From Anaerolineales bacterium (GTDB lineage Bacteria > Chloroflexota > Anaerolineae > Anaerolineales > DRMV01): a DNA stretch of 7,280 bases. Where the stretch lies: positions 1-7,280 of the forward strand of contig JALUBW010000244.1 of NCBI GenBank assembly GCA_027044735.1, given 5' to 3'. Under the pieces are notes generated by a model. That model saw nothing but the letters and a program-made list of their open reading frames with translations, had not been told where the DNA came from and made no database searches. The number at the start of each line of letters is the position of its first letter. Within the stretch, counting starts at the first letter, position 1. The position numbers were made by a program, and so were the translations under genes. Of the stretch, positions 1 to 5,255 are shown one piece after another.

Positions 1-97
1 GCGTCAAGCCGCCCACTACCGCGCGGTTGTCATACCCCCGCTCGGCTTCAAGCGAGAAAAACTTATGCAGTTTCACGATGCTGGGTTTGGTTTCCAT
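1..97 (-). CDS. recG: Probable ATP-dependent DNA helicase RecG, N-terminal fragment (runs off the left edge)
   Basis: Minus-strand reading from 97 to 1 is open and protein-like for 32 codons: METKPSIVKL, then HKFFSLEAERGYDNRAVVGG and LT. The LEAERGYDNRAVVGGL stretch resembles, from memory, the N-terminal region preceding the wedge domain in Chloroflexota RecG proteins. RecG is a superfamily 2 helicase that remodels stalled replication forks and Holliday junctions. All helicase motifs lie outside the window, so the name rests on the N-terminus alone. I chose the ATG at 97-95 over the in-frame ATG at 115-113. The upstream ATG lies inside a likely -10 element (TGGTAAAAT), whose transcript would begin at about the second ATG, making the mRNA leaderless. 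Another Chloroflexota protein sharing this N-terminal segment is possible. Confidence 0.55.
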   Translation of the reverse strand, partial: METKPSIVKLHKFFSLEAERGYDNRAVVGGLT

Positions 98-105
98 ATT
101 GCTCA

Positions 106-113
106 ATTTTACC
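106..113 (-). promoter_or_regulatory. Extended -10 promoter of the recG-like gene (GGTAAAAT)
   Basis: On the minus strand the sequence reads TGGTAAAAT, an extended -10 (TG-N-TAAAAT). Exactly 8 nt separate it from the ATG at 97-95. No good -35 hexamer is visible 16-18 nt upstream. The same octamer, GGTANAAT, precedes the flippase gene (also 8 nt before its ATG), the LysM gene and the tRNA gene. The position predicts a transcript starting at or within a base or two of the ATG. Confidence 0.6.
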
Positions 114-127
114 ATGCAGGTAGGGAA

Positions 128-605
128 GCACAGATTACACAGAAAGACGCAGAGGAAACAAAGGCGCAGAGAGCGCAAAGAGGTTAACGCCAAGAGCGCC
201 AAGGGCACAAAGGACGCCAAGAAAGTAACGCAGAGACGCAGAGGAAACAGAGGCGCAGAGAGCGCAAAGAGGTTATCGCCAAGACGCCAAGGGCACAAAG
301 GACGCCAAGAGGTTAACGCAGAGACGCAGAGGAAACAGAGGCGCAGAGAGCGCAAAGAGGTTATCGCCAAGAGCGCCAAGGACACAAAGGACGCCAAGAA
401 AGTAACGCAGAGACGCAGAGGAAACAGAGGCGCAGAGAGCGCAAAGAGGTTATCGCCAAGACGCCAAGGGCACAAAGGACGCCAAGAGGTTAACGCGGAG
501 ACGCAGAGGAAACAGAGGCGCAGAGAGCGCAAAGAGGTTATCGCCAAGACGCCAAGGGCACAAAGGACGCCAAGAAAGTAACGCAGAGACGCAGAGAGCG
601 CAAAG
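128..605. repeat. Tandem repeat array, 88/89-bp unit with 177-bp higher-order period (module B of composite repeat, copy 1)
   Basis: The marker GACGCAGAGG (GACGCAGAGA in the last unit) recurs at 146, 235, 323, 412, 500 and 588, giving spacings of 89, 88, 89, 88 and 88. Odd and even units differ at the junction: units starting at 235, 412 and 588 follow AAGAAAGTAACGC, while those at 323 and 500 follow AAGAGGTTAACGC. The true period is therefore a 177-bp dimer. The last unit is cut short and runs into the AAAAAATTTTTTT junction at 606-618. The + strand is purine-rich (GCAGAG, GCAAAG, GCCAAG motifs). Long ORFs span the array on both strands because 177 is divisible by three, but their products are low-complexity Lys/Arg/Gln or Leu/Arg/Pro text and I do not call them genes. 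Units are contiguous, without unique spacers, so this is not CRISPR. Confidence 0.9.
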
Positions 606-690
606 AAAAAATTTTTTTCTGTGTTTTCTGCAAATTTCTGTGCTTTCTGTGGTTTTCTCCAATCGGTGTAAATCTGTGTAAATCGGTGGA
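606..690 (-). repeat. Composite repeat copy 1, module A with A6T7 junction
   Basis: Read on the minus strand this begins CCACCGATTTACACAGATTT, continues through CACAGAAA-type words and ends at an A6T7 switch (606-618) that joins the tandem array. It starts 9 nt after the stop codon of the NYN gene, which is transcribed toward it. The same order of parts (CCACCGATT, CACAGATT words, an A/T switch, then CTTTGCG and CTCTGCG words) recurs at 5020-5250. No hairpin is evident, so it is not obviously an intrinsic terminator. Confidence 0.8.
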
Positions 691-698
691 TTAAAAGC

Positions 699-1175
699 CT
701 AATCCACCTCTTCGCTATCGCCGCCGAAGAGGCGCAACAGTTCATCAACCTCCTCCGGCGGGGGCGATTCGGGCTTTTCAGCGGCGGAAGAGCCGCCGGT
801 GGTGGTGCGGAGCAGGCGCGCGAACTCATCTGATGCCATCACCTTCGCACCTGCCCAGCGCGCCGCGCGTTGCACCTCATGGTCGGAAGACACCACCGTC
901 CAATTGCGCGCCGAGCGTCCCAACCTCCGCAAATGAGCGGCAATAGCCTCATCGGCAGTTCGCCCCTCACGCACAAAAACCGCGCTCACCGCGCCGTAAG
1001 AGTGCCTACCAGCAAAGCCCGGCGCGGCGCGGTCAAAATACACCACCACGCGGGCACGGCGGCGCGCACAAAACGCCGCCAGCAGTTCCAGCAGGCGCTC
1101 CTCATCATCCGCTTGGCGCAGGCTAAGCCCCGCCACGCGCGGAATCAAGTTGTGTCCGTCTATCAGGTAAGGCAT
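699..1175 (-). CDS. YacP-type NYN-domain ribonuclease (Rae1-like family)
   Basis: A 158-residue protein with the PIN-like NYN fold of the YacP (DUF901) family. Some members, such as Bacillus Rae1, are endoribonucleases acting on mRNA at the ribosome. The N-terminus MPYLIDGHNLI is the family signature. Acidic residues expected at the metal site are D6 (LIDGHN), D48 (VYFD), D75 (TADEA) and D98 (SSDHEV). A Pro/Glu-rich linker (about 130-141) leads to a C-terminal EVDELLRLFGG segment common in the family. I place the start at the ATG at 1175-1173 because the family motif begins there. A GTG at 1205-1203, ten codons upstream, overlaps the RNase Z stop as GTGA and could be used through translational coupling; no strong Shine-Dalgarno precedes either. 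Probably cotranscribed with RNase Z. The substrate is unknown. Confidence 0.85.
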   Translation of the reverse strand: MPYLIDGHNLIPRVAGLSLRQADDEERLLELLAAFCARRRARVVVYFDRAAPGFAGRHSYGAVSAVFVREGRTADEAIAAHLRRLGRSARNWTVVSSDHEVQRAARWAGAKVMASDEFARLLRTTTGGSSAAEKPESPPPEEVDELLRLFGGDSEEVD

Positions 1176-1201
1176 GAGTAAACAGCGTTCGGGGGGAACA
1201 A

Positions 1202-2149
1202 TCACTTCCGCTGCGGGCGCTCAAGGAGCACCTCATCGCGGCGGATGAAGAAATGGTCAAAGTCGCGTGCGACAAAAGTGTTTGGGAAGATTTCGCGCGC
1301 CTCCTGCAAAATTTCGCGTTCGCGGTGGCGGCGTGAAATGTGGGTCAAAATCAGATAGCGCACTCCGGCTTTGGCGGCGAGTTCGGCGGCTTGGCGGGCG
1401 GTGAGGTGGGCGAATTTGCGCGCAAGGTCGGCTTCTGAATGCAAATAAGTGGCTTCACTCACAAGCACATCCGCGCCGCGGCACACCTCCACCAAATCCT
1501 CGGTGCGTCCCACATCGCCGGTGTGGACGTAGCGCACCCCGCGGCGCGGCGGGCCAAGCACATCATCCGGCCGTACCACGCGCCCATCGGCGAGCACGAT
1601 TGCCTCGCCCTCAACCAAACGGCGGCGCTCAGGGCCTGCGGGCACGCCCAAAGCCTCGGCTTTTTCGGGCAAAAACGGGCGGCGGCTTCGCTCTTCAAAA
1701 ACGTAGCCATAGCAATCGGGGCCGCGGTGGTAAACGGGGAACGCGCTCACGGTGAAGTCGGTAAATTCCAAAACCTCGCCCTCGCGCACCGGATGGAACG
1801 CGATGGGAACGGGCGGGCGCGCACCGCCAAACACCACGTCCTCAAGCAAAATGCGGATGCGCTCCAGCGCCCAGCGCCCGGCGTAAATATCCAACTCCTC
1901 AATGCTTTCCCAGCGCACCAGCGTTGAAATCAGCCCGCCCAAGCCCAAAATGTGGTCTAAATGCCCGTGGGTTATCAAAACGCGGGTCAAATGTTTGAAG
2001 CCGAGCCCTGAGCGCAAAATCTGACGCTGAGTGCCCTCGCCGCAGTCCAGCAAAAAGCGGTATTGGTCGTGCTGAACGACATGCGCCGAAAGCCCGCGCT
2101 GAACCGAAGGCGCAGACGCCGACGTGCCCAAAAAAGTCAGTTCAAACAA
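1202..2149 (-). CDS. rnz: Ribonuclease Z (tRNA 3'-end endonuclease)
   Basis: A 315-residue metallo-beta-lactamase-fold endonuclease of the normal short-form length. RNase Z cuts tRNA precursors after the discriminator base so that CCA can be added. Visible motifs: FLGTSASAPS at 6-15, the zinc-binding HGHLDH at 61-66, a further His in VYHRGPDCYGY (H141), the metal-bridging Asp in HTGD (D212), SEATY at 231-235 (the HEAT-like motif), AHLTARQAAELA near 247-258 and the last metal-binding His in LILTHIS (H270). All expected ligands are present, so it should be active. The start is TTG at 2149-2147, supported by a perfect AGGAGG five bases upstream and the family N-terminus MFELTFLGTS. Its stop overlaps the alternative start of the NYN gene, suggesting an operon. 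The tRNA-Pro gene in this window lacks an encoded CCA and is a natural substrate. Confidence 0.96.
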   Translation of the reverse strand: MFELTFLGTSASAPSVQRGLSAHVVQHDQYRFLLDCGEGTQRQILRSGLGFKHLTRVLITHGHLDHILGLGGLISTLVRWESIEELDIYAGRWALERIRILLEDVVFGGARPPVPIAFHPVREGEVLEFTDFTVSAFPVYHRGPDCYGYVFEERSRRPFLPEKAEALGVPAGPERRRLVEGEAIVLADGRVVRPDDVLGPPRRGVRYVHTGDVGRTEDLVEVCRGADVLVSEATYLHSEADLARKFAHLTARQAAELAAKAGVRYLILTHISRRHREREILQEAREIFPNTFVARDFDHFFIRRDEVLLERPQRK

Positions 2150-2154
2150 GAGAA

Positions 2155-2160
2155 CCTCCT
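2155..2160 (-). promoter_or_regulatory. Shine-Dalgarno AGGAGG deciding the TTG start of rnz
   Basis: The minus strand reads AGGAGG, five bases (TTCTC), then TTG. This consensus site with ideal spacing fixes the non-ATG start. It contrasts with the recG-like and flippase genes, which have no Shine-Dalgarno and appear leaderless. Confidence 0.85.
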
Positions 2161-2167
2161 AAAGAGA

Positions 2168-2340
2168 AACCACAGATTACACAGATTACACAGATTTTTT
2201 CGGCGGAATCTGCGTAATCTGCGGTTATCCAAAACGAATCGGTGTAAACCTGTGCCAATCGGTGGATGATGACGCAGAGGCGCAGAGAAGGCAAAGAACG
2301 CAAAGAAAAAAGCAGAGGCGCAAAGACACAGAGGGAAACC
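2168..2340 (-). repeat. Composite repeat copy 2, with a hairpin at 2170-2224
   Basis: The + strand shows CACAGATTACACAGATT (2180-2196), a 10-nt loop, then AATCTGCGTAATCTGCG (2207-2223), an inverted repeat. Its two mismatches are A/C on the + strand but U/G wobbles in minus-strand RNA, so it folds better in transcripts running toward rnz. Next come AATCGGTG words (2237-2264, module A) and GACGCAGAGG, GCAAAG words (2271-2331, module B). It lies just upstream of the rnz Shine-Dalgarno, so the hairpin could sit in the rnz leader. I see no convincing rnz promoter outside the repeat. Confidence 0.75.
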
Positions 2341-2370
2341 TCAAGGTTGCTAATGCATAATCAACCTTGA
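2341..2370. repeat. Perfect 9-bp inverted repeat around an ATGCAT core
   Basis: TCAAGGTTG (2341-2349) and CAACCTTGA (2362-2370) are perfect inverted copies separated by 12 nt containing the palindrome ATGCAT. The stem can be lengthened by AACC (2337-2340) and GGTT (2372-2375) with one bulged base. It may be a dimeric-regulator operator or a transcript hairpin. It is about 190 bp upstream of rnz and has no T-tract, so it is not a good intrinsic terminator. Confidence 0.6.
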
Positions 2371-2411
2371 TGGTTGGTTTAGGCCTTTTGCAATTTAGCG
2401 CCCAAATTTTT

Positions 2412-2543
2412 GATCTCTCCCTACCCCCGCTACGGCGACGCTATCGCGTCACCGTAGCCGCCCCCTTCCCTCCCTTAACTAAGGGAGAGAAGGGGGCAGA
2501 TGAGCCGAGCGCCAGCGAGGCTCAGCGGGGGATGGGTGAGATC
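2412..2543. repeat. 132-bp MITE-like palindromic element
   Basis: The ends are imperfect inverted repeats of 20 bp, matching at 17: GATCTCTCCCTACCCCCGCT (2412-2431) and AGCGGGGGATGGGTGAGATC (2524-2543). Inside are two strong hairpins. GCTACGG at 2429-2435 pairs with CCGTAGC at 2452-2458, with GACGC/GCGTC continuing the stem. The 17-base arm at 2461-2477 pairs with 2480-2496 with one mismatch. A weaker GAGCC/GGCTC pair lies at about 2502-2523. The element contains no credible gene. This structure resembles short non-autonomous palindromic elements; no transposase is present and a target-site duplication is not obvious. Confidence 0.7.
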
Positions 2544-2552
2544 TTGCCACAA

Positions 2553-2568
2553 GTGCGATAGATCGCAC
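2553..2568. repeat. Small perfect palindrome GTGCGAT-AG-ATCGCAC
   Basis: Two 7-bp perfect arms flank AG, nine bases after the MITE-like element. A second near-palindrome, GGGTATCCGGACACCC (14 of 16 matching), follows at 2612-2627. Function is unknown. They may be protein-binding sites or the edges of repeat insertions. Confidence 0.5.
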
Positions 2569-2627
2569 CTTTCGCAATAACTGAAGTCTTGTTTGAAAAT
2601 GCACTAAGAGAGGGTATCCGGACACCC

Positions 2628-2667
2628 AATCCCTCAATTCCTTAGTACCTCAATCCCTAAATCCCTC
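2628..2667. repeat. Degenerate octamer tandem repeat (AATCCCTC-like)
   Basis: Five consecutive 8-mers: AATCCCTC, AATTCCTT, AGTACCTC, AATCCCTA and AATCCCTC. They form a short degenerate tandem repeat directly beside the third composite repeat copy. No coding potential is seen. Confidence 0.6.
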
Positions 2668-2669
2668 TC

Positions 2670-2778
2670 CCTTTCCGTGTTCTCTGCAAATTTCTGTGTC
2701 TTCTGTGTTTTTTCTTCAATTGGCGAAAATCTGTGCCAATCGGTGGATGCCTTTCTGCGTAATCTGCAGTTTCTGTCA
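2670..2778 (-). repeat. Composite repeat copy 3 (module A only)
   Basis: On the minus strand this reads through CAGATTACGCAG and CCACCGATTGGCACAG, then CACAGAAATTTGCAGAGAAC words, matching module A at 606-690. Module B is absent and the octamer repeat takes its place. It begins about 8 bp after the stop of the flippase-like gene, the same relation to an upstream gene seen at copy 1. Confidence 0.75.
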
Positions 2779-2785
2779 TCTTGAA

Positions 2786-3799
2786 TCAGCCTACCGCTTG
2801 GGATTGGCGCTCTTCTTTTTCCAACTCGGCGAGGCTCAGCCCCTCGCGGGTGAAATAGTACGCACCCAGCAGAGTAATCGGAAGCCAGAGGGCAATGTGC
2901 AGAACGATAGTGTAACCGGTGGCAATTCCCTTAGGAACGCCATACGCAGTGAGCACGGCAATCCCCGGCGTATCAAATGTACCCACATAGCCCGGCGCAG
3001 ATGGCAATGTAGTGGCGAGGTTGACCACGCCATTCATCAACATCAGCGCAAAAAAACTGACATGGAACGGGAAAGCGTGCATCACCAGCCAATACTTGCC
3101 GGTCTCCAAAAGCCAAATCAACAATGAGGTAAGGAACACCATCACCGCTTCGGTTGGGGAACTGAGCGCCTCTAATCCCGAAAGGAATTTCAAGCCAATA
3201 CCAAGAGTGGCCTCGCGGAAACGAGCGGGCACAAAGCGAATGCTCCAGCGGAGCAAACGCTCAGTCTGCCGCGGGAACATGGCGGCGAGCAAGAAGACCA
3301 CCAAAGCGCCGATAAACGCCGCAGCGCCCCAAATTGCAAGGCTTTGAATGCTCCCCATAAAGCCCGAACGAGCGCTCAGCCGCGACACTTCGGGCAAATT
3401 AAGGAAGACAAACGCCAGCATCACCACGCCGTCATACACGCGTTCCACCAAAATTGTGCTGAGCGAGGCAGAAATGGGCACACCAGCCCGGCGCTTGAGG
3501 ATGGCGGCGCGCAGAAGTTCGCCGGCGCGCGCGGGGTAAATGTTGTTCCCCATGTAGCCAATCGCCACAATCGGGAACATCACCCGCAACGGCACGCGCT
3601 TTATAGGGCGTACAAGGTAATGCCACCGCCACGTGCGCACCCCAACCGCCACAAAATACACCGCCACCGCTGGGATGAGCCACCAATAGTTGGCGTGCTT
3701 CAAAGCGCGCCAAAACGTCCCCCACTCCAGCCCCTTGAGGGCAAAGTAGAGGAAAAACGCGCTTATCGCAAAACCCAAAGCCAAATGCCAGCGCTTCAT
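2786..3799 (-). CDS. Multi-pass flippase-like membrane protein, LPG synthase TM-domain family (UPF0104)
   Basis: A 337-residue integral membrane protein of the lysylphosphatidylglycerol synthase transmembrane / AglD-like family. Relatives include the membrane half of MprF and proteins proposed to move or modify lipid-linked compounds. Hydrophobic segments lie near residues 6-23, 38-54, 73-85, 124-136, 153-173, 217-236, 247-266, 276-290 and 294-314. Family signatures are NNIYPARAGELLR (85-97), LVERVYD (117-123) and LPSAPGYVGTFD (265-276). The cytosolic aminoacyltransferase domain of full MprF is absent, so it should not lysinylate lipids itself. I chose the ATG at 3799-3797. The in-frame ATG at 3817-3815 is part of the -10 element TGGTACAAT, whose end lies 8 nt before the chosen ATG. 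It is a single gene, divergent from the LysM gene. The substrate cannot be told from sequence. Confidence 0.85.
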   Translation of the reverse strand: MKRWHLALGFAISAFFLYFALKGLEWGTFWRALKHANYWWLIPAVAVYFVAVGVRTWRWHYLVRPIKRVPLRVMFPIVAIGYMGNNIYPARAGELLRAAILKRRAGVPISASLSTILVERVYDGVVMLAFVFLNLPEVSRLSARSGFMGSIQSLAIWGAAAFIGALVVFLLAAMFPRQTERLLRWSIRFVPARFREATLGIGLKFLSGLEALSSPTEAVMVFLTSLLIWLLETGKYWLVMHAFPFHVSFFALMLMNGVVNLATTLPSAPGYVGTFDTPGIAVLTAYGVPKGIATGYTIVLHIALWLPITLLGAYYFTREGLSLAELEKEERQSQAVG

Positions 3800-3807
3800 G
3801 GCATACG

Positions 3808-3815
3808 ATTGTACC
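3808..3815 (-). promoter_or_regulatory. Extended -10 promoter of the flippase-like gene (GGTACAAT)
   Basis: The minus strand reads TGGTACAAT, an extended -10, then 8 nt (CGTATGCC), then ATG. The layout matches the recG-like promoter, including the ATG embedded as ATGGTANAAT. There is no clear -35 and no Shine-Dalgarno before the chosen ATG. Predicted transcription start is at or next to the ATG. Confidence 0.6.
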
Positions 3816-3955
3816 ATTGGTAAAGGTCATCGGGAGGCGTTTCGGCTGCGTCAATGGCGGCGTGAGCGGTCAAAGTTCTACAGAAAAACTTCGGCATCTC
3901 CTCACAGCCTTCCGCCTTTGCCTACACCGCGCCCCCGCGTCACTCTCTCTTTTGA

Positions 3956-3963
3956 GGTAGAAT
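3956..3963 (+). promoter_or_regulatory. Probable -10 promoter of the LysM gene (GGTAGAAT)
   Basis: TTTGAGGTAGAAT contains TAGAAT at 3958-3963 in the GGTANAAT context shared with three other genes here. No good -35 is seen. Predicted transcription start is near 3970, giving a leader of about 134 nt that ends in a Shine-Dalgarno-led start. Confidence 0.5.
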
Positions 3964-3970
3964 TGGGGAA

Positions 3971-3990
3971 AGCCGTTTCCAGCCGTTTCC
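3971..3990 (+). repeat. Perfect 10-bp tandem duplication at the predicted LysM transcription start
   Basis: AGCCGTTTCC occurs twice without a gap (3971-3980 and 3981-3990). With the preceding GGGGAAA it can form alternative short hairpins: GGAAA 3967-3971 with TTTCC 3976-3980, or GGGAAA 3966-3971 with TTTCCC 3986-3991. The position just downstream of the -10 suits an operator or 5' mRNA structure. Function is not shown. Confidence 0.6.
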
Positions 3991-4103
3991 CAAGATTGAG
4001 ACTATGCGGACAAAAAGCACCGCTCAGGAAACAGGAACGGCACAATCACCCCAATTTGCAATCTGTGCATTCTGCAAGGAATGCCTCACAAGCGAGGTGA
4101 ATT

Positions 4104-4934
4104 ATGAGCGAACAAAATTCTGGGCAACAGCCCGCACAACCTCCTTCGCAAGATCCGAAAACTTCCCACCACGAACCGCCTCATGTAACACCACCGCCTT
4201 CTCCCTTGCCGCCGCCAAAGGCCAAACAGGCGTGGGTGCCGTTTTTGCTCGGTGCGCTCTCGGTGGTTTTCCTCGTGGTTGGCGTGGTGCTGGTTATCGC
4301 TTTTATGAGCAACGGCGAGGGAGTTCCCCTGCTCAGCAAGCCCACCGCCACTTTCACCCCCACCGTCACGGCTTCGCCGACGGCTACGGAAACACCTACG
4401 GCAACCTCTACCCCCACTCCCCCTCTTACGCCCACCCCTACGGAGACGCCGGTTCCAACACCCTCCGGGCCTTTTGAGTACACCGTGCAAGAAGGGGACA
4501 CCCTTTACACTATTGCCAACAAATTCAAAGTAGATTTTGTGACTTTGATGCTGATAAACGGCATGAACGACAAATCTCCGCTGTATGTGGGGCGGAAGAT
4601 AAAAATTCCGGGGCCGCACACCAAACGGCCCACCCCAACGCCACTGCCCAAGCATCTGCCTAAGGGCTTCAAAATCAAATACTTTGTGATGCCGAACGAC
4701 ACTTTGGCGTCAATAGCAGCAAAATTCAACTCAACGGTTGAAGACATCGTAAAAGCCAACGACACATTGAAGGATGCGGGCTCACCGCTTTATGTTGGCG
4801 AAGTGCTGATAGTGCCGGTGAATTTGGTAACGCCCACGCCGACGGTCACGCCAAACCCGGCGACCTTGACTGCCACGGCGCTGCCGCCTACCGAAACCCC
4901 CTTCCCACCGCCAACACCCACTTCTAAACCCTAA
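4104..4934 (+). CDS. Membrane-anchored protein with two LysM domains and Pro/Thr-rich linkers
   Basis: A 276-residue single-pass membrane protein. Residues 1-43 are Pro/Gln-rich and probably cytosolic. Residues 45-67 (VPFLLGALSVVFLVVGVVLV and on) form one transmembrane segment. A Thr/Pro linker (about 79-121) leads to LysM 1 (125-169: EYTVQEGDTLYTIANKF to YVGRKIKIP), a short linker, LysM 2 (192-238: KYFVMPNDTLASIAAKFN to YVGEVLIVP) and a Pro/Thr tail (242-276). LysM domains bind N-acetylglucosamine-containing glycans such as peptidoglycan, so this may tether membrane to wall. No catalytic domain is present. The start is firm: GAGGTG at 4094-4099 lies four bases before the ATG and an in-frame TGA stands at 4098-4100. 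The repetitive linkers create long false ORFs on other frames. A role beyond glycan binding is unknown. Confidence 0.9.
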   Translation: MSEQNSGQQPAQPPSQDPKTSHHEPPHVTPPPSPLPPPKAKQAWVPFLLGALSVVFLVVGVVLVIAFMSNGEGVPLLSKPTATFTPTVTASPTATETPTATSTPTPPLTPTPTETPVPTPSGPFEYTVQEGDTLYTIANKFKVDFVTLMLINGMNDKSPLYVGRKIKIPGPHTKRPTPTPLPKHLPKGFKIKYFVMPNDTLASIAAKFNSTVEDIVKANDTLKDAGSPLYVGEVLIVPVNLVTPTPTVTPNPATLTATALPPTETPFPPPTPTSKP

Positions 4935-4969
4935 ACAATTTGTTCGCTCTACCGGGCGGAAGCGCCTTT

Positions 4970-4985
4970 CTGTGTGAAAACACAG
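4970..4985 (+). other. Small hairpin after the LysM gene
   Basis: CTGTGT-GAAA-ACACAG is a perfect 6-bp stem with a GAAA tetraloop, 35 bp after the LysM stop. It is not followed by a T-tract, so termination here is uncertain. It may slow transcription or protect the mRNA 3' end. Confidence 0.35.
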
Positions 4986-5019
4986 CAACCGCGGAAAGCG
5001 GAGATTTCGGAGAAAATAT

Positions 5020-5250
5020 CCACTGATTGACACAGATTTACACCGATTGAGTGAGAAACCACAGATTACACAGAAATTTACAGAGAACACAGAAAATTTT
5101 TTCTTTGCGCCTCTGCATTTCTCTGCGTCTTTGCGTTACTTTCTTGGCGTCCTTGGCATTTCTTGGCGACCTTGGCGTTAACCTCTTTGCGCTCTTTGTT
5201 CCTTTGCGTCTTTGCGTTAACCTTGGCGTCCTTTGTGTCCTTGGCGTTTT
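5020..5250 (+). repeat. Composite repeat copy 4 (module A, A4T6 junction, module B)
   Basis: The + strand begins CCACTGATTGACACAGATTT, continues with CCACAGATTACACAGAAATT and crosses AAAATTTTTT (5093-5102). It then enters pyrimidine-rich CTTTGCG, CTCTGCG, TTGGCGTCC and GTTAACC words up to 5250. This is copy 1 in inverted orientation with the same order of parts. Module B is about two diverged units rather than six. It fills the gap between the LysM gene and the tRNA promoter. ORFs across it are low-complexity and not genes. Confidence 0.85.
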
Positions 5251-5255
5251 AGGAC

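Noticed and set aside
27..581. A 184-residue + strand ORF through the tandem array, and a 70-residue minus-strand ORF at 450-662
   Set aside because: Both are translations of the 177-bp repeat, low in complexity, with no credible start signal. The + strand ORF also overlaps the better-supported recG-like start on the other strand.
146..600. Possible CRISPR array
   Set aside because: The repeated units are contiguous and the whole 88/89-bp unit is repeated. There are no unique spacers and no cas genes.
606..618. A6T7 junction as an intrinsic terminator for the NYN gene
   Set aside because: No GC-rich stem precedes the T-run on the minus strand. Kept only as a possible transcript-end feature within the composite repeat finding.
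1439..1927. A 162-residue + strand ORF antisense to rnz
   Set aside because: It is a shadow of a clearly coding, motif-complete RNase Z gene.
3344..3854. ORFs of 159 residues (+) and 140 residues (-) in other frames of the flippase gene
   Set aside because: The true frame has transmembrane segments and family motifs. These have neither.
4004..4477. A 157-residue + strand ORF starting MRTKSTAQETG with Cys residues in FAICAFCKECL
   Set aside because: It overlaps the LysM gene in another frame, loses protein character once inside it, and is explained by the codon bias and Thr/Pro linker of the real gene.
4086..4655. Long minus-strand ORFs opposite the LysM gene (also 4181-4501 and 4505-4765)
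   Set aside because: They are Gly/Arg/Val-rich antisense shadows of the Pro/Thr repeats with no ribosome-binding site.
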